Shown here: one piece after another, positions 1 to 5,813 of the stretch
Numbering within the stretch: position 1 is the first letter of the stretch
Layout of the letters: each line of letters starts with the position of its first letter
Source of the DNA: Bacillota bacterium
GTDB lineage: Bacteria > Bacillota > Clostridia > Oscillospirales > Ruminococcaceae
Direction of reading: 5' to 3'
Assembly (NCBI GenBank): GCA_023429685.1
Contig: JAEZDF010000114.1
Location: 1 to 8,399 of the forward strand
Length of the DNA stretch: 8,399 nucleotides
Notes under the pieces: model-generated
What the model was told of the DNA's origin: nothing
What the model saw: only the letters and a program-made list of their open reading frames with translations
The model's database searches: none
Position numbers and translations under genes: made by a program

Positions 1-33
1 ATATTATAGTAAGGCTGATTGCAGCAAATAGTT

Positions 34-110
34 GCGCTCGTAGCTCAGCTGGATAGAGTGACTGGCTACGAACCAGTAGGTCAGGGGTTCGAGTCCCTTC
101 GGGCGCGCCA
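34..110 (+). tRNA. tRNA-Arg (anticodon ACG)
   Basis: A full cloverleaf can be folded by eye. The 7-bp acceptor stem pairs 34-40 (GCGCTCG) with 100-106 (CGGGCGC), with one T-G wobble. The D arm starts with GCTC at 43. The anticodon stem is ACTGG (61-65) with CCAGT (73-77), enclosing the 7-nt loop CTACGAA, so the anticodon at 68-70 is ACG, which decodes arginine CGN codons after A34 is modified to inosine. The T arm is 83-99 with loop TTCGAGT. The discriminator base is G107 and CCA (108-110) is encoded. Only 33 bases lie upstream, so a promoter or further tRNAs of a cluster cannot be judged. A strong hairpin begins at the terminal A. Confidence 0.97.
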
Positions 111-150
111 AAAAGGCATAGTTTTCCTTTAAGGAAAGCTATGCCTTTTT
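110..150 (+). terminator. Rho-independent terminator of the tRNA-Arg gene
   Basis: A long inverted repeat pairs 110-128 with 132-150 (about 19 bp including one G-T wobble) around a 3-nt loop. The left arm begins with AAAAAGGCATAG and the right arm ends CTATGCCTTTTT, so the arm itself supplies the T-tract on the + strand, and an equivalent one on the - strand. It starts at the last base of the tRNA, so it most simply ends the tRNA transcript. It could also stop transcription arriving from the right on the - strand. Confidence 0.9.
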
Positions 151-155
151 ATTTG

Positions 156-193
156 AGAATAGATCGACTTCTATTCTGCCCTGTGTTAGAATA
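156..193. repeat. Three-armed short inverted repeat between tRNA terminator and kinase gene
   Basis: AGAATAGA (156-163) is a perfect inverted repeat of TCTATTCT (170-177) around a 6-nt loop. The second arm can instead pair through TATTCT (172-177) with AGAATA (188-193). The two hairpins are mutually exclusive. The element sits upstream of the phosphotransferase gene, in its likely promoter or leader region. It is AT-rich and short, so it may be an operator, an mRNA leader structure or chance. No convincing -35/-10 pair was found in 151-248. Confidence 0.35.
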
Positions 194-251
194 AAAACCG
201 ATTGCTGGTTTTGTATATCCTTGGAAGACGTACTGATGATTATATTGGTTG

Positions 252-257
252 GGAGTG
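252..257 (+). promoter_or_regulatory. Ribosome binding site deciding a TTG start of the phosphotransferase
   Basis: GGAGTG at 252-257 is the only good Shine-Dalgarno match near the 5' end of the phosphotransferase frame. GGAG ends 8 nt before TTG264. The earlier in-frame TTG249 lacks a purine-rich site at suitable distance, and GTG255 overlaps this site. No in-frame ATG is available at the 5' end. Confidence 0.55.
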
Positions 258-263
258 ATATGC

Positions 264-1151
264 TTGCCGTTGAGCGATTACACAGTCAAAACGATAATTG
301 ATAGAGGATGGTCGTGTGATAAAAAATATTGTGTAACCGACCATACCGGCACAAAGCATCTTCTTCGAATTACCCCACATGAAAAAAGTGCCACTCGACA
401 GGATATGTTTAGAATGATGCAACAAGTCTCCAGTCTGGGTGTTCCTATGTGTCAACCGATTGAGTTCGGCTTTTGTGATGAGGGCACATATTCTATTCAA
501 AGCTGGATTGACGGTAGCGATGCAGAGACCGTAATACCAACGCTTTCTGATAGCGAGCAGTACCGCTTTGGCATAAAGGCTGGTCAAATTCTGAAGGTGA
601 TTCATTCTATCCCTGCGCCCAATACGCAGGAAGATTGGGAAACCCGTTTTAATCGCAAGATTGACAGCAAAATTAAAATGTACTTCGATTGTCCCATCAA
701 ATATAAGAATGGACAGGTGTTTTTAGACTACATTAATGCGAATCGTCATCTGCTCAAAAACCGTCCACAAGTGTTTCAACACGGAGATTATCATATTGGT
801 AACATGATGATTGATACCCGCAAAGAGCTACAAATCATCGATTTTGACCGATACGACTTCGGAGATCCGTGGGAAGAATTCAACCGTATCGTATGGTGTG
901 CACAGAAAACGCCTTTGTTTGCATCGGGTATGGTTGACGGATATTTTGACAACCATGTTCCTTTGGAGTTCTGGCGACTTTTGGCACTGTATATTTCATG
1001 TAACACGCTCTCATCCATACCTTGGGCTATACCATTTGGTCAGGATGAAATTAACACGATGCAAAATCAAGCAAAAGAGATTTTGCAGTGGTACAACAAT
1101 ATGCAAAATGTGATTCCCTGTTGGTATAATAACTTCTCAAAAAGAGTATGA
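264..1151 (+). CDS. Aminoglycoside phosphotransferase (APH)/choline kinase-fold small-molecule kinase, substrate unknown
   Basis: This encodes a roughly 295-residue cytoplasmic kinase of the APH family (protein-kinase-like fold), which uses ATP to phosphorylate a hydroxyl of a small molecule. The family signature is clear. The Brenner-type catalytic motif HGDYHIGNMM (about 173-182) contains the catalytic Asp (about D175) and the metal-binding Asn (about N180). IIDFD (about 191-195) supplies the second metal-binding Asp. It is followed by YDFGDPWEEFNRIVW, as in many APH-like proteins. The N-lobe reads HTGTKHLLRI. Length is normal for the family. The start is set at TTG264 because of the GGAGTG site before it; TTG249 would add five residues. 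The gene is monocistronic, lies behind the tRNA and converges on the sugar-binding protein gene. It appears more AT-rich than the ara genes (by eye, not computed). Family members range from antibiotic kinases to kinases of sugars, amino-alcohols and nucleosides, so membership does not prove aminoglycoside resistance. No sequence link to arabinose use is visible. Confidence 0.85.
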   Translation: MPLSDYTVKTIIDRGWSCDKKYCVTDHTGTKHLLRITPHEKSATRQDMFRMMQQVSSLGVPMCQPIEFGFCDEGTYSIQSWIDGSDAETVIPTLSDSEQYRFGIKAGQILKVIHSIPAPNTQEDWETRFNRKIDSKIKMYFDCPIKYKNGQVFLDYINANRHLLKNRPQVFQHGDYHIGNMMIDTRKELQIIDFDRYDFGDPWEEFNRIVWCAQKTPLFASGMVDGYFDNHVPLEFWRLLALYISCNTLSSIPWAIPFGQDEINTMQNQAKEILQWYNNMQNVIPCWYNNFSKRV

Positions 1152-1253
1152 TCGATATTTTCTCATGTTCAATGAATCAAATAGCTCTGGTGATATGACG
1201 CATGGCTAGAATTTCATTTGAGCCTGCCAATCATCTCACCTCTTTAAAAGTGT

Positions 1254-1290
1254 CCGCCGGAGAGCCATCTGTTGGTTGGCTCTCCGGCGG
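1254..1290 (-). terminator. Hairpin terminator between the converging kinase and binding-protein genes
   Basis: CCGCCGGAGAGCCA (1254-1267) and TGGCTCTCCGGCGG (1277-1290) form a perfect 14-bp, very GC-rich stem around a 9-nt loop. Read on the - strand, the stem is followed by ACACTTTTAAAGA, a modest U-tract, about 40 nt beyond the stop of the sugar-binding protein gene. On the + strand it is followed by a weaker T-containing stretch, so it may also serve the phosphotransferase gene. The rest of 1152-1329 shows no gene. Confidence 0.8.
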
Positions 1291-1329
1291 TTCTGTAGTA
1301 ATGATGTATTCTTTTTAATAAAATCGAAA

Positions 1330-2364
1330 TTAGTAAGCGCGAGACGGCATGATAGCAGCGGCATCGGCAGCGTAGAAGGTACCTTCCTCTACGTATGAAA
1401 TCTTGTCAACAGGCTTGCCGGCCTGAAGTGCTTCGATTAAGCTTGCAACACGAGGGCCGTGCAGCGGGTTACACTCTACTTCAACGTCAATGTCTCCGGC
1501 GATCATTGCTTCAAAAGCAGTCTTAACAGCGTCGAAGGAAACAATTGTGATATCGCCGTTGGGTCCGCAGGTTTTGCCTGCAGCCTTGATTGCCTTAATT
1601 GCACCAAACGCCATGTTGTCGTTCTCGGCAATCACTACATCGATGTTTGGGAAGGACTCCAGAAAAGATTGCATGACTTCCTGACCTTTTTCCTGTGTGA
1701 AGTCGCCGGACTGTTTGTCAAGCATCTTCCAACCAGGGAACGCGGCCATCTTCTCGGCAAACCCATCGGTACGACCAATTTGTGGGGAGGAGCCCATGGT
1801 TCCCTGCAGGGTAACAATGTTAAGCTCGGAATTGGGGTCGATGCCCTTTGCTTTGAGTGCGCCCTCTAAAGCGGCTACTGCGTCGTAACCTTCCTGCTTA
1901 AAGTTGGAGCCAACCCAAGCGGTGAACAGGGTGTCGTCTGTAGTCTCGATCATACGGTCAACGATGATAACGGGGATGCCTGCCTCTCTGGCTTCTTCGA
2001 GAACCGTATCCCAACCGGCTTCCGTGTTCGGAGCAAGTACGATGTAATCTACGTCTTTTTGGATGAAATCACGGATTGCGGTAATCTGCTTTTCGGTTTT
2101 CTGCTGAGCATCTACCATCTCGAACTTATAGCCGTTTGCCTCGGTAAAGGTCTCCTGCATCGATTGGGTGTTCGCAATACGCCAGTTAGACTCCGCGCCT
2201 ACCTGAACAAAGCCAACATAAATCAGTTGCTTCGCGTCGTTTGCGGGTTCGTCCGCCAAAGGGTCATCGGGAGCAGGTGCAGGCGTTGTGCTGGCGCAGC
2301 CGGCAAATGCCGCAAGCATCATAACTACCATAACCACCGCGGTTATCGTCTTATAAAGCTTCAT
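1330..2364 (-). CDS. Sugar-binding lipoprotein, YtfQ-like periplasmic-binding-protein family (Peripla_BP_4)
   Basis: This encodes a 344-residue extracellular sugar-binding protein of the ribose/galactofuranose type, anchored to the membrane by lipid. Residues 1-23 form a lipoprotein signal: Lys near the N-terminus, a hydrophobic stretch, and lipobox FAGC with Cys23. A Pro/Ala/Asp-rich linker follows to about residue 45. The mature part closely follows E. coli YtfQ (recalled from memory): VGFVQVGAESNWR (50-62), DAQQKTEKQ (85-93), VDYIVLAPNTEAGW (105-118), IPVIIVDR (130-137), LQGTMGSS (187-193), QSGDFT (218-223) and ENDNMAFGAIKAIK (247-260). YtfQ binds galactofuranose. Beside ara genes, an arabinose or arabinofuranoside ligand is an inference. 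ATG2364 has an AGGAGG site (2375-2380) 10 nt upstream. No ATPase or permease gene follows; a terminator and a converging gene do. It could therefore be a receptor for the adjacent sensor kinase rather than, or as well as, a transport component. Confidence 0.9.
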   Translation of the reverse strand: MKLYKTITAVVMVVMMLAAFAGCASTTPAPAPDDPLADEPANDAKQLIYVGFVQVGAESNWRIANTQSMQETFTEANGYKFEMVDAQQKTEKQITAIRDFIQKDVDYIVLAPNTEAGWDTVLEEAREAGIPVIIVDRMIETTDDTLFTAWVGSNFKQEGYDAVAALEGALKAKGIDPNSELNIVTLQGTMGSSPQIGRTDGFAEKMAAFPGWKMLDKQSGDFTQEKGQEVMQSFLESFPNIDVVIAENDNMAFGAIKAIKAAGKTCGPNGDITIVSFDAVKTAFEAMIAGDIDVEVECNPLHGPRVASLIEALQAGKPVDKISYVEEGTFYAADAAAIMPSRAY

Positions 2365-2389
2365 CTCATTTTGACCTCCTCTTTCTATT

Positions 2390-2417
2390 TATAAACCCCG
2401 TATCGCTCAGGTTTATA
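2390..2417 (-). repeat. Inverted repeat in the leader of the sugar-binding protein gene
   Basis: TATAAACC (2390-2397 on the + strand) and GGTTTATA (2410-2417) form a perfect 8-bp inverted repeat with a 12-nt centre. It lies between the proposed -10 element (2422-2427) and the ribosome binding site (2375-2380), so it covers the likely transcription start and early leader. It could be an operator or an mRNA 5' stem-loop. The pairing is seen directly; the function is unknown. Confidence 0.45.
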
Positions 2418-2427
2418 CTTTATTATC
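2412..2427 (-). promoter_or_regulatory. Candidate -10 elements for the sugar-binding protein gene
   Basis: On the - strand, GATAAT (2427-2422) and TATAAA (2417-2412) are two overlapping-zone -10 candidates about 50-60 nt upstream of the ATG. Neither has a recognisable -35: the positions 17 bp upstream read TAAAAA and AACAAC. This pattern suits an activator-dependent promoter, for which the direct repeat at 2466-2491 is a candidate site. A 141-bp gap from the sensor kinase stop and the strong ribosome binding site support a separate promoter here. Confidence 0.4.
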
Positions 2428-2465
2428 TTTTTACGTTGTTTGGTTTTTTACTATGAATAACTTAC

Positions 2466-2491
2466 TTTGCGTAATTTTGGAATTTTGCGTA
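2466..2491 (-). repeat. Direct repeat TACGCAAA, 18-bp period, upstream of the binding-protein promoter
   Basis: On the + strand TTTGCGTA occurs at 2466-2473 and again at 2484-2491, an exact 8-bp direct repeat with an 18-bp period (TACGCAAA on the coding strand). It lies about 40-65 bp upstream of the proposed -10 elements, where class I/II activators bind. AraC-type regulators usually bind tandem sites in the same orientation, so the neighbouring YesN-like regulator is the natural candidate. Binding is inference. Confidence 0.45.
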
Positions 2492-2505
2492 GCTACTATT
2501 CGAAC

Positions 2506-3981
2506 TCATGGTTCTGCCGCTTGATGCGGAATAACAACCTGCACCTTGGTTCCTTCGCCATAGACACTGGAGATTACTAACCCATACTGCTGCCCAAATT
2601 TCAGCGTTATCCGCTCGCTGACGTTAAACAGGCCGTAGGAATCATGCTTTCGTTTTTGCTGCAGTTCTTCTTTTCTGCTAAGCTGACTCGTTACCGCCAA
2701 TAAGCGTTCCGGTGTCATACCTATTCCGTTATCCTCTACCGTAATGCATACTGTATCGTCAACCACGCTGGCGTAAATACTGATTTTCCCGCCGCCTCTG
2801 CGGTTCTTAATGCCGTGATACAGTGCGTTTTCTACAAGCGGCTGCAACGTTATCTTTGGAATCATTACATCCTTAAGCGCCTCGGGTATGGTTATCTCGT
2901 ACTCTAGTATATCCTGATATCGAACCTGCTGAATTTGCAGATAGCTTCGTACGTGCTTTTCCTCCTCACGCAGCGCAAACATCCCGTTGCCGTGGTTGAG
3001 TGAGGTTCGAAAGAAGTCGGACAGTGCGCCGACAATCTCTACCACCTCACCCTGTTTGCCCGCCTCCGCCAGCCAGATTATCGTGTCCAGCGTGTTGTAT
3101 AAAAAGTGCGGGTTAATCTGTGCCTGCAACAGCTCAAGCTCCGCTTCTCGTAGGGTGGTTTGATCCTTTTTCACCGCCAAAAGCAGGTTTTCTATCTTTT
3201 CTATCATCATGTTCAGTGAGGATGCAAGACTTTTTACCTCCGCCCCATGAACGGAATGAACACGTACCGACAGGTCGCCCATCGCCACCTGCTTTGTAAT
3301 GCTGTTAAAGTACTGTATGGGCTTAGCAATGCTGTTTGGAATGATGACCGACATCGAAAGTGCCAGTACAAACAGTGCGGCAAAGGTTCCCGCACCGACA
3401 ACAACGATATCGTCTAGTTCTTCAGAAACCTGCGCACGTAGGTGCTCCATATCCTGAATTTCGTAATAGGCGTACTCTAGCACATTGGACTGGATTAGCC
3501 CTGTTACGAGCTGTACGTAATTCTCCCATATCGCAATATTCTCGTCGTAATGCCCGCCCTCAATCTTATTCTGCTCTATGCTCAGCATGTACTCCTCTAG
3601 GTTTTGCAGTAGCTTCATAATCATCTCGGCACGACTTCTGTTTTCGGGATGATTGGTGTTGTGGACAAGCTCCGAGACAATGGTGCGCGCCTCGTTGATG
3701 GCTTCGTAGGGCTTTTCCACCTCAAAGGTGGAATGACCCGCAATTAACAGGTAAACCTTATAATCGAACTCCTCTTTAAACTTGATACTAAAACGCCCTG
3801 CTTCGGAGGCGTTTGCAATGATAAGATCGTAGTTTTGGTTAAACCGATAGATGTTAAAAAATAAAACGGAAAATAGACAAAACAACGGGACAATAATTAA
3901 AACAAGGGCAAGCTGAATCTTACGGTTGAGCTTTAGATCGCCAAAATAATCTCGTACTTTATGTAGTAGCTTACTTCTCAA
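2506..3981 (-). CDS. Sensor histidine kinase, YesM/LytS-like (HAMP, His_kinase, HATPase_c)
   Basis: A membrane kinase of about 491 residues that should phosphorylate the response regulator encoded just upstream. Order (TTG3981 start): N-terminal cytoplasmic segment, membrane helix about 22-43, extracellular sensing region of about 147 residues, second helix about 191-215, HAMP region about 216-268, then His_kinase domain with phospho-acceptor His in QAQINPHFLYN (about H292). The ATPase domain has N-box LQPLVENALYHGI (Asn about 385), G1 box DNGIGM (from about 417) and G2-like SYGLFNVSERI (from about 448), all intact. The start is uncertain because no ATG is available. TTG3981 is 8 nt after GGGAG (3990-3994); TTG3996 would add five residues but lacks a ribosome binding site. 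The gene begins 27-42 nt after the regulator's stop, so the two are cotranscribed. The extracellular domain is the probable contact for a ligand or for the sugar-binding lipoprotein encoded next. Confidence 0.93.
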   Translation of the reverse strand: MRSKLLHKVRDYFGDLKLNRKIQLALVLIIVPLFCLFSVLFFNIYRFNQNYDLIIANASEAGRFSIKFKEEFDYKVYLLIAGHSTFEVEKPYEAINEARTIVSELVHNTNHPENRSRAEMIMKLLQNLEEYMLSIEQNKIEGGHYDENIAIWENYVQLVTGLIQSNVLEYAYYEIQDMEHLRAQVSEELDDIVVVGAGTFAALFVLALSMSVIIPNSIAKPIQYFNSITKQVAMGDLSVRVHSVHGAEVKSLASSLNMMIEKIENLLLAVKKDQTTLREAELELLQAQINPHFLYNTLDTIIWLAEAGKQGEVVEIVGALSDFFRTSLNHGNGMFALREEEKHVRSYLQIQQVRYQDILEYEITIPEALKDVMIPKITLQPLVENALYHGIKNRRGGGKISIYASVVDDTVCITVEDNGIGMTPERLLAVTSQLSRKEELQQKRKHDSYGLFNVSERITLKFGQQYGLVISSVYGEGTKVQVVIPHQAAEP

Positions 3982-4023
3982 AAACTCCACTCCCAACAGG
4001 TAGCACCATTTGCTTGGCGAACA

Positions 4024-5643
4024 TTAACCGAGCTTAGAGGAGCGCCGATATTGCATGGGCGAACAGTGATAGAGCTTTTTAAACAGATAAGAAAAATAGT
4101 TCGGATCCCTATAACCGACGTTAAACCCGATCTCGGAGCAGCGAAGGTCGGTGCACTTGAGCAGATCCTTTGCCTTTGCCATGCGCTGGTCGGTCACGTA
4201 GCGAATAAAGCTTTGCCCTGTCTCACGACTGAAAACCGAGCTAAAATGGCTGGGGCTGATATTCACATACTCCGCCACATCGTTAAGCGAAAGGTCCTCG
4301 TTGTTGTAGTGCTCACTGATATAATCTTTGGCTTGATCAATCATGCGATGGTACCGCTTGGAGCGCAGCGCTTCTCTATGTCTAAACGCCTCGTTAAAAA
4401 GGCGTATCAGATAGTCTTTTGCCTTGCTCGGGTTGTTTATAAGGTCGTTCATCTGCTCGGGGCTGGAGAAAGGCTCTTCCGGCACCACCTCTTCCTCCCC
4501 GATGCTTTTTAAGAATGTCGATACCGTGACGAAGATATCCATATAAACATACTGGCGAAACAATAGAGACCGCTCGCTGGAGCTGCCGATGCTGTTTAAC
4601 AGCTTCTCAACGAAAAACTCGATTTCCCCTATCTCGCCGCCCCGCAAAAAATCCTGCACCTTATGTAAATCCAGTGCCCCGAGCTCCTGCATGTCTGAGC
4701 GCAACCCCGCGGCATCCTGTTTTTGTACGACCGGGTCATAATCGACAATGTCGTTGCGCTTAAGCAAAAACCGCTGTGCGAACGCACGCTGCGCATTTTC
4801 AAACGACTCTGACAGCGTGGTAAGCCGGTCGACAACCGAACCAATCCCTCCGAAATATCCCACGTTTGGGTACTGCTTAAATAGTGCGATGCACTTTGCC
4901 AAATAGTCCTCACGAACAGCGCGCAGCTGCTGGGGCGAATCTGCCATAATCAGGATCGCCCATCCCTCTATGGCACGGTCAAACAAGATGATTCGCTCCT
5001 TGCCGTTGTCAATGCGGGTAAACTGCTCGGTTAGGGTAAGCAGCTCGGCGGAAAAAGTCTCATCAAATGAGGTGTGGCTGTACTTTAACAGCACAATCTG
5101 GTAGCTTTTTGCGCTTAACTCTAGCCCGAGCTCCCTGCCCTTTTCTAAAATCTCATAGATAGACAGGCTGCCCGCCATAATTTCGTTGAACAGCTTCAGC
5201 TTTAGGCTTTGCTCGCTTTCTGCCATGTCGTGTTTATAGCGCTCGTAGTTGTCCTGTTCCTCCCGCTCGCGGAGGATCTGTTTGCCGAGCCGCTTTACCA
5301 CATCAATCAACTCACTGCTGTTAATGGGCTTTAGCAGATACTGCGTTACGCCGATGCGGATTGCCTCCTGGGCATACGCAAACTCTTCGTGCCCGCTCAA
5401 AATCAGAATTCGGCAATGGGGCAGCTCACTTTTTATGATGCGGCTAAGCTGTAGCCCGTCCATAAACGGCATACAGATATCGGTTATTACAATGTCCGGC
5501 TTCGCGTCTCGAATCAAAGGAAGGGCAAGTTCTCCGTCCGCCGCCTCGCCGCAGAACAGAAAGCCCTCACCCGCCCAATCAATATTATTCTTTATGCCCT
5601 CACGAACAACAAACTCATCTTCTACCAAGAAAACCTTAATCAT
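4024..5643 (-). CDS. Response regulator with AraC-type DNA-binding domain (YesN family)
   Basis: This 539-residue cytoplasmic transcription factor is phosphorylated by the downstream-encoded kinase. The receiver domain (about 1-120) has acidic residues E8 and D9, phospho-acceptor D55 in VITDICMP, switch Ser83 in LILSGHEEF, and K105 in LLKP. A roughly 300-residue linker region, usual for YesN proteins, contains a segment around YFGGIGSVVDRLTTL. The C-terminus (about 430-536) is an AraC domain with two helix-turn-helix units: LSLNDVAEYVNISPSHFSSVF, and CSEIGFNVGYRDPNYFSYLFKK, the latter being the conserved second unit. ATG5643 is chosen because GGGGAG stands 7 nt before it. A further ATG at 5718 would add 25 residues unlike a receiver domain and would place the consensus promoter inside the gene. 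The pair is likely to control sugar-uptake or catabolic genes; the actual targets are not shown by the sequence. Confidence 0.94.
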   Translation of the reverse strand: MIKVFLVEDEFVVREGIKNNIDWAGEGFLFCGEAADGELALPLIRDAKPDIVITDICMPFMDGLQLSRIIKSELPHCRILILSGHEEFAYAQEAIRIGVTQYLLKPINSSELIDVVKRLGKQILREREEQDNYERYKHDMAESEQSLKLKLFNEIMAGSLSIYEILEKGRELGLELSAKSYQIVLLKYSHTSFDETFSAELLTLTEQFTRIDNGKERIILFDRAIEGWAILIMADSPQQLRAVREDYLAKCIALFKQYPNVGYFGGIGSVVDRLTTLSESFENAQRAFAQRFLLKRNDIVDYDPVVQKQDAAGLRSDMQELGALDLHKVQDFLRGGEIGEIEFFVEKLLNSIGSSSERSLLFRQYVYMDIFVTVSTFLKSIGEEEVVPEEPFSSPEQMNDLINNPSKAKDYLIRLFNEAFRHREALRSKRYHRMIDQAKDYISEHYNNEDLSLNDVAEYVNISPSHFSSVFSRETGQSFIRYVTDQRMAKAKDLLKCTDLRCSEIGFNVGYRDPNYFSYLFKKLYHCSPMQYRRSSKLG

Positions 5644-5661
5644 ACATAATCTCCCCAATCC

Positions 5662-5688
5662 CAATTCATTATACAAAAAAATGAATTG
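5662..5688. repeat. Inverted repeat overlapping the regulator promoter (candidate operator)
   Basis: CAATTCAT (5662-5669) and ATGAATTG (5681-5688) are perfect 8-bp inverted repeats separated by 11 bp, with 19 bp centre to centre. They cover part of the -10 hexamer, its downstream edge and most of the spacer of the promoter at 5668-5696. Spacing near two helical turns and position over the core promoter suit a dimeric repressor site. No known operator family is recognised, and the AT-rich context makes chance possible. Confidence 0.45.
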
Positions 5689-5696
5689 TGTGTCAA
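5668..5696 (-). promoter_or_regulatory. Perfect-consensus sigma70/sigmaA promoter of the two-component genes
   Basis: On the - strand TTGACA (5696-5691) and TATAAT (5673-5668) are both exact consensus hexamers separated by exactly 17 bp. Transcription would start near 5661, giving a leader of about 18 nt that contains the GGGGAG ribosome binding site of the response regulator. It lies downstream of the araD terminator, so it should drive regulator and kinase independently of the ara operon. Confidence 0.88.
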
Positions 5697-5714
5697 AAAC
5701 ATTGTGGAATGTAT

Positions 5715-5726
5715 CCAACCGTTTGG
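5715..5726. promoter_or_regulatory. LacI-type pseudo-palindrome upstream of the regulator promoter
   Basis: CCAACCGTTTGG is a 12-bp palindrome with one mismatched pair and a central CG. That layout is typical of operators of LacI-family repressors, including CcpA-like and sugar repressors. It is centred about 27 bp upstream of the -35 element, in the 5697-5755 gap after the araD terminator. It does not fit the usual cre consensus spacing. A cognate regulator is not encoded in the window, so the call is tentative. Confidence 0.3.
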
Positions 5727-5755
5727 CACCCGATTGCTTGCCGAAATTATGCGCG

Positions 5756-5793
5756 AAAAATTATGACAGGAGTAATGTCCTGCCATAATTTTT
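5756..5793 (-). terminator. Rho-independent terminator of the ara operon
   Basis: The arms 5756-5771 and 5778-5793 are complementary over 16 positions around a 6-nt loop. The single irregular pair becomes a G-U wobble when the RNA is read from the - strand. On that strand the stem ends in ATAATTTTT followed by CGCGC, giving the U-tract. It starts 20 nt past the araD stop, and so separates the araBAD transcript from the regulator and kinase genes. Confidence 0.82.
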
Positions 5794-5813
5794 CCCGATT
5801 ATCGAATTATCTT

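Noticed and set aside
34..150. Possible attachment site or integrated element at the tRNA-Arg 3' end
   Set aside because: No second copy of the tRNA 3' end, integrase, transposase or terminal repeats could be found in the window.
240..605. 121-codon - strand frame opposite the APH-like kinase
   Set aside because: It is antisense to a gene with clear catalytic motifs and shows no family resemblance.
4051..4512. 153-codon + strand frame opposite the AraC domain of the response regulator
   Set aside because: It is the shadow of the conserved helix-turn-helix region; no recognisable domain or start signal.
5644..5718. N-terminal extension of the response regulator to ATG5718
   Set aside because: It would contain the exact TTGACA/TATAAT promoter, the added residues are not receiver-like, and ATG5643 has a GGGGAG site and starts the receiver fold directly.
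5711..5730. CcpA cre site near the regulator promoter
   Set aside because: The palindrome has a central CG, but the TG/CA positions do not match the cre spacing, so it is listed only as a generic LacI-type candidate.
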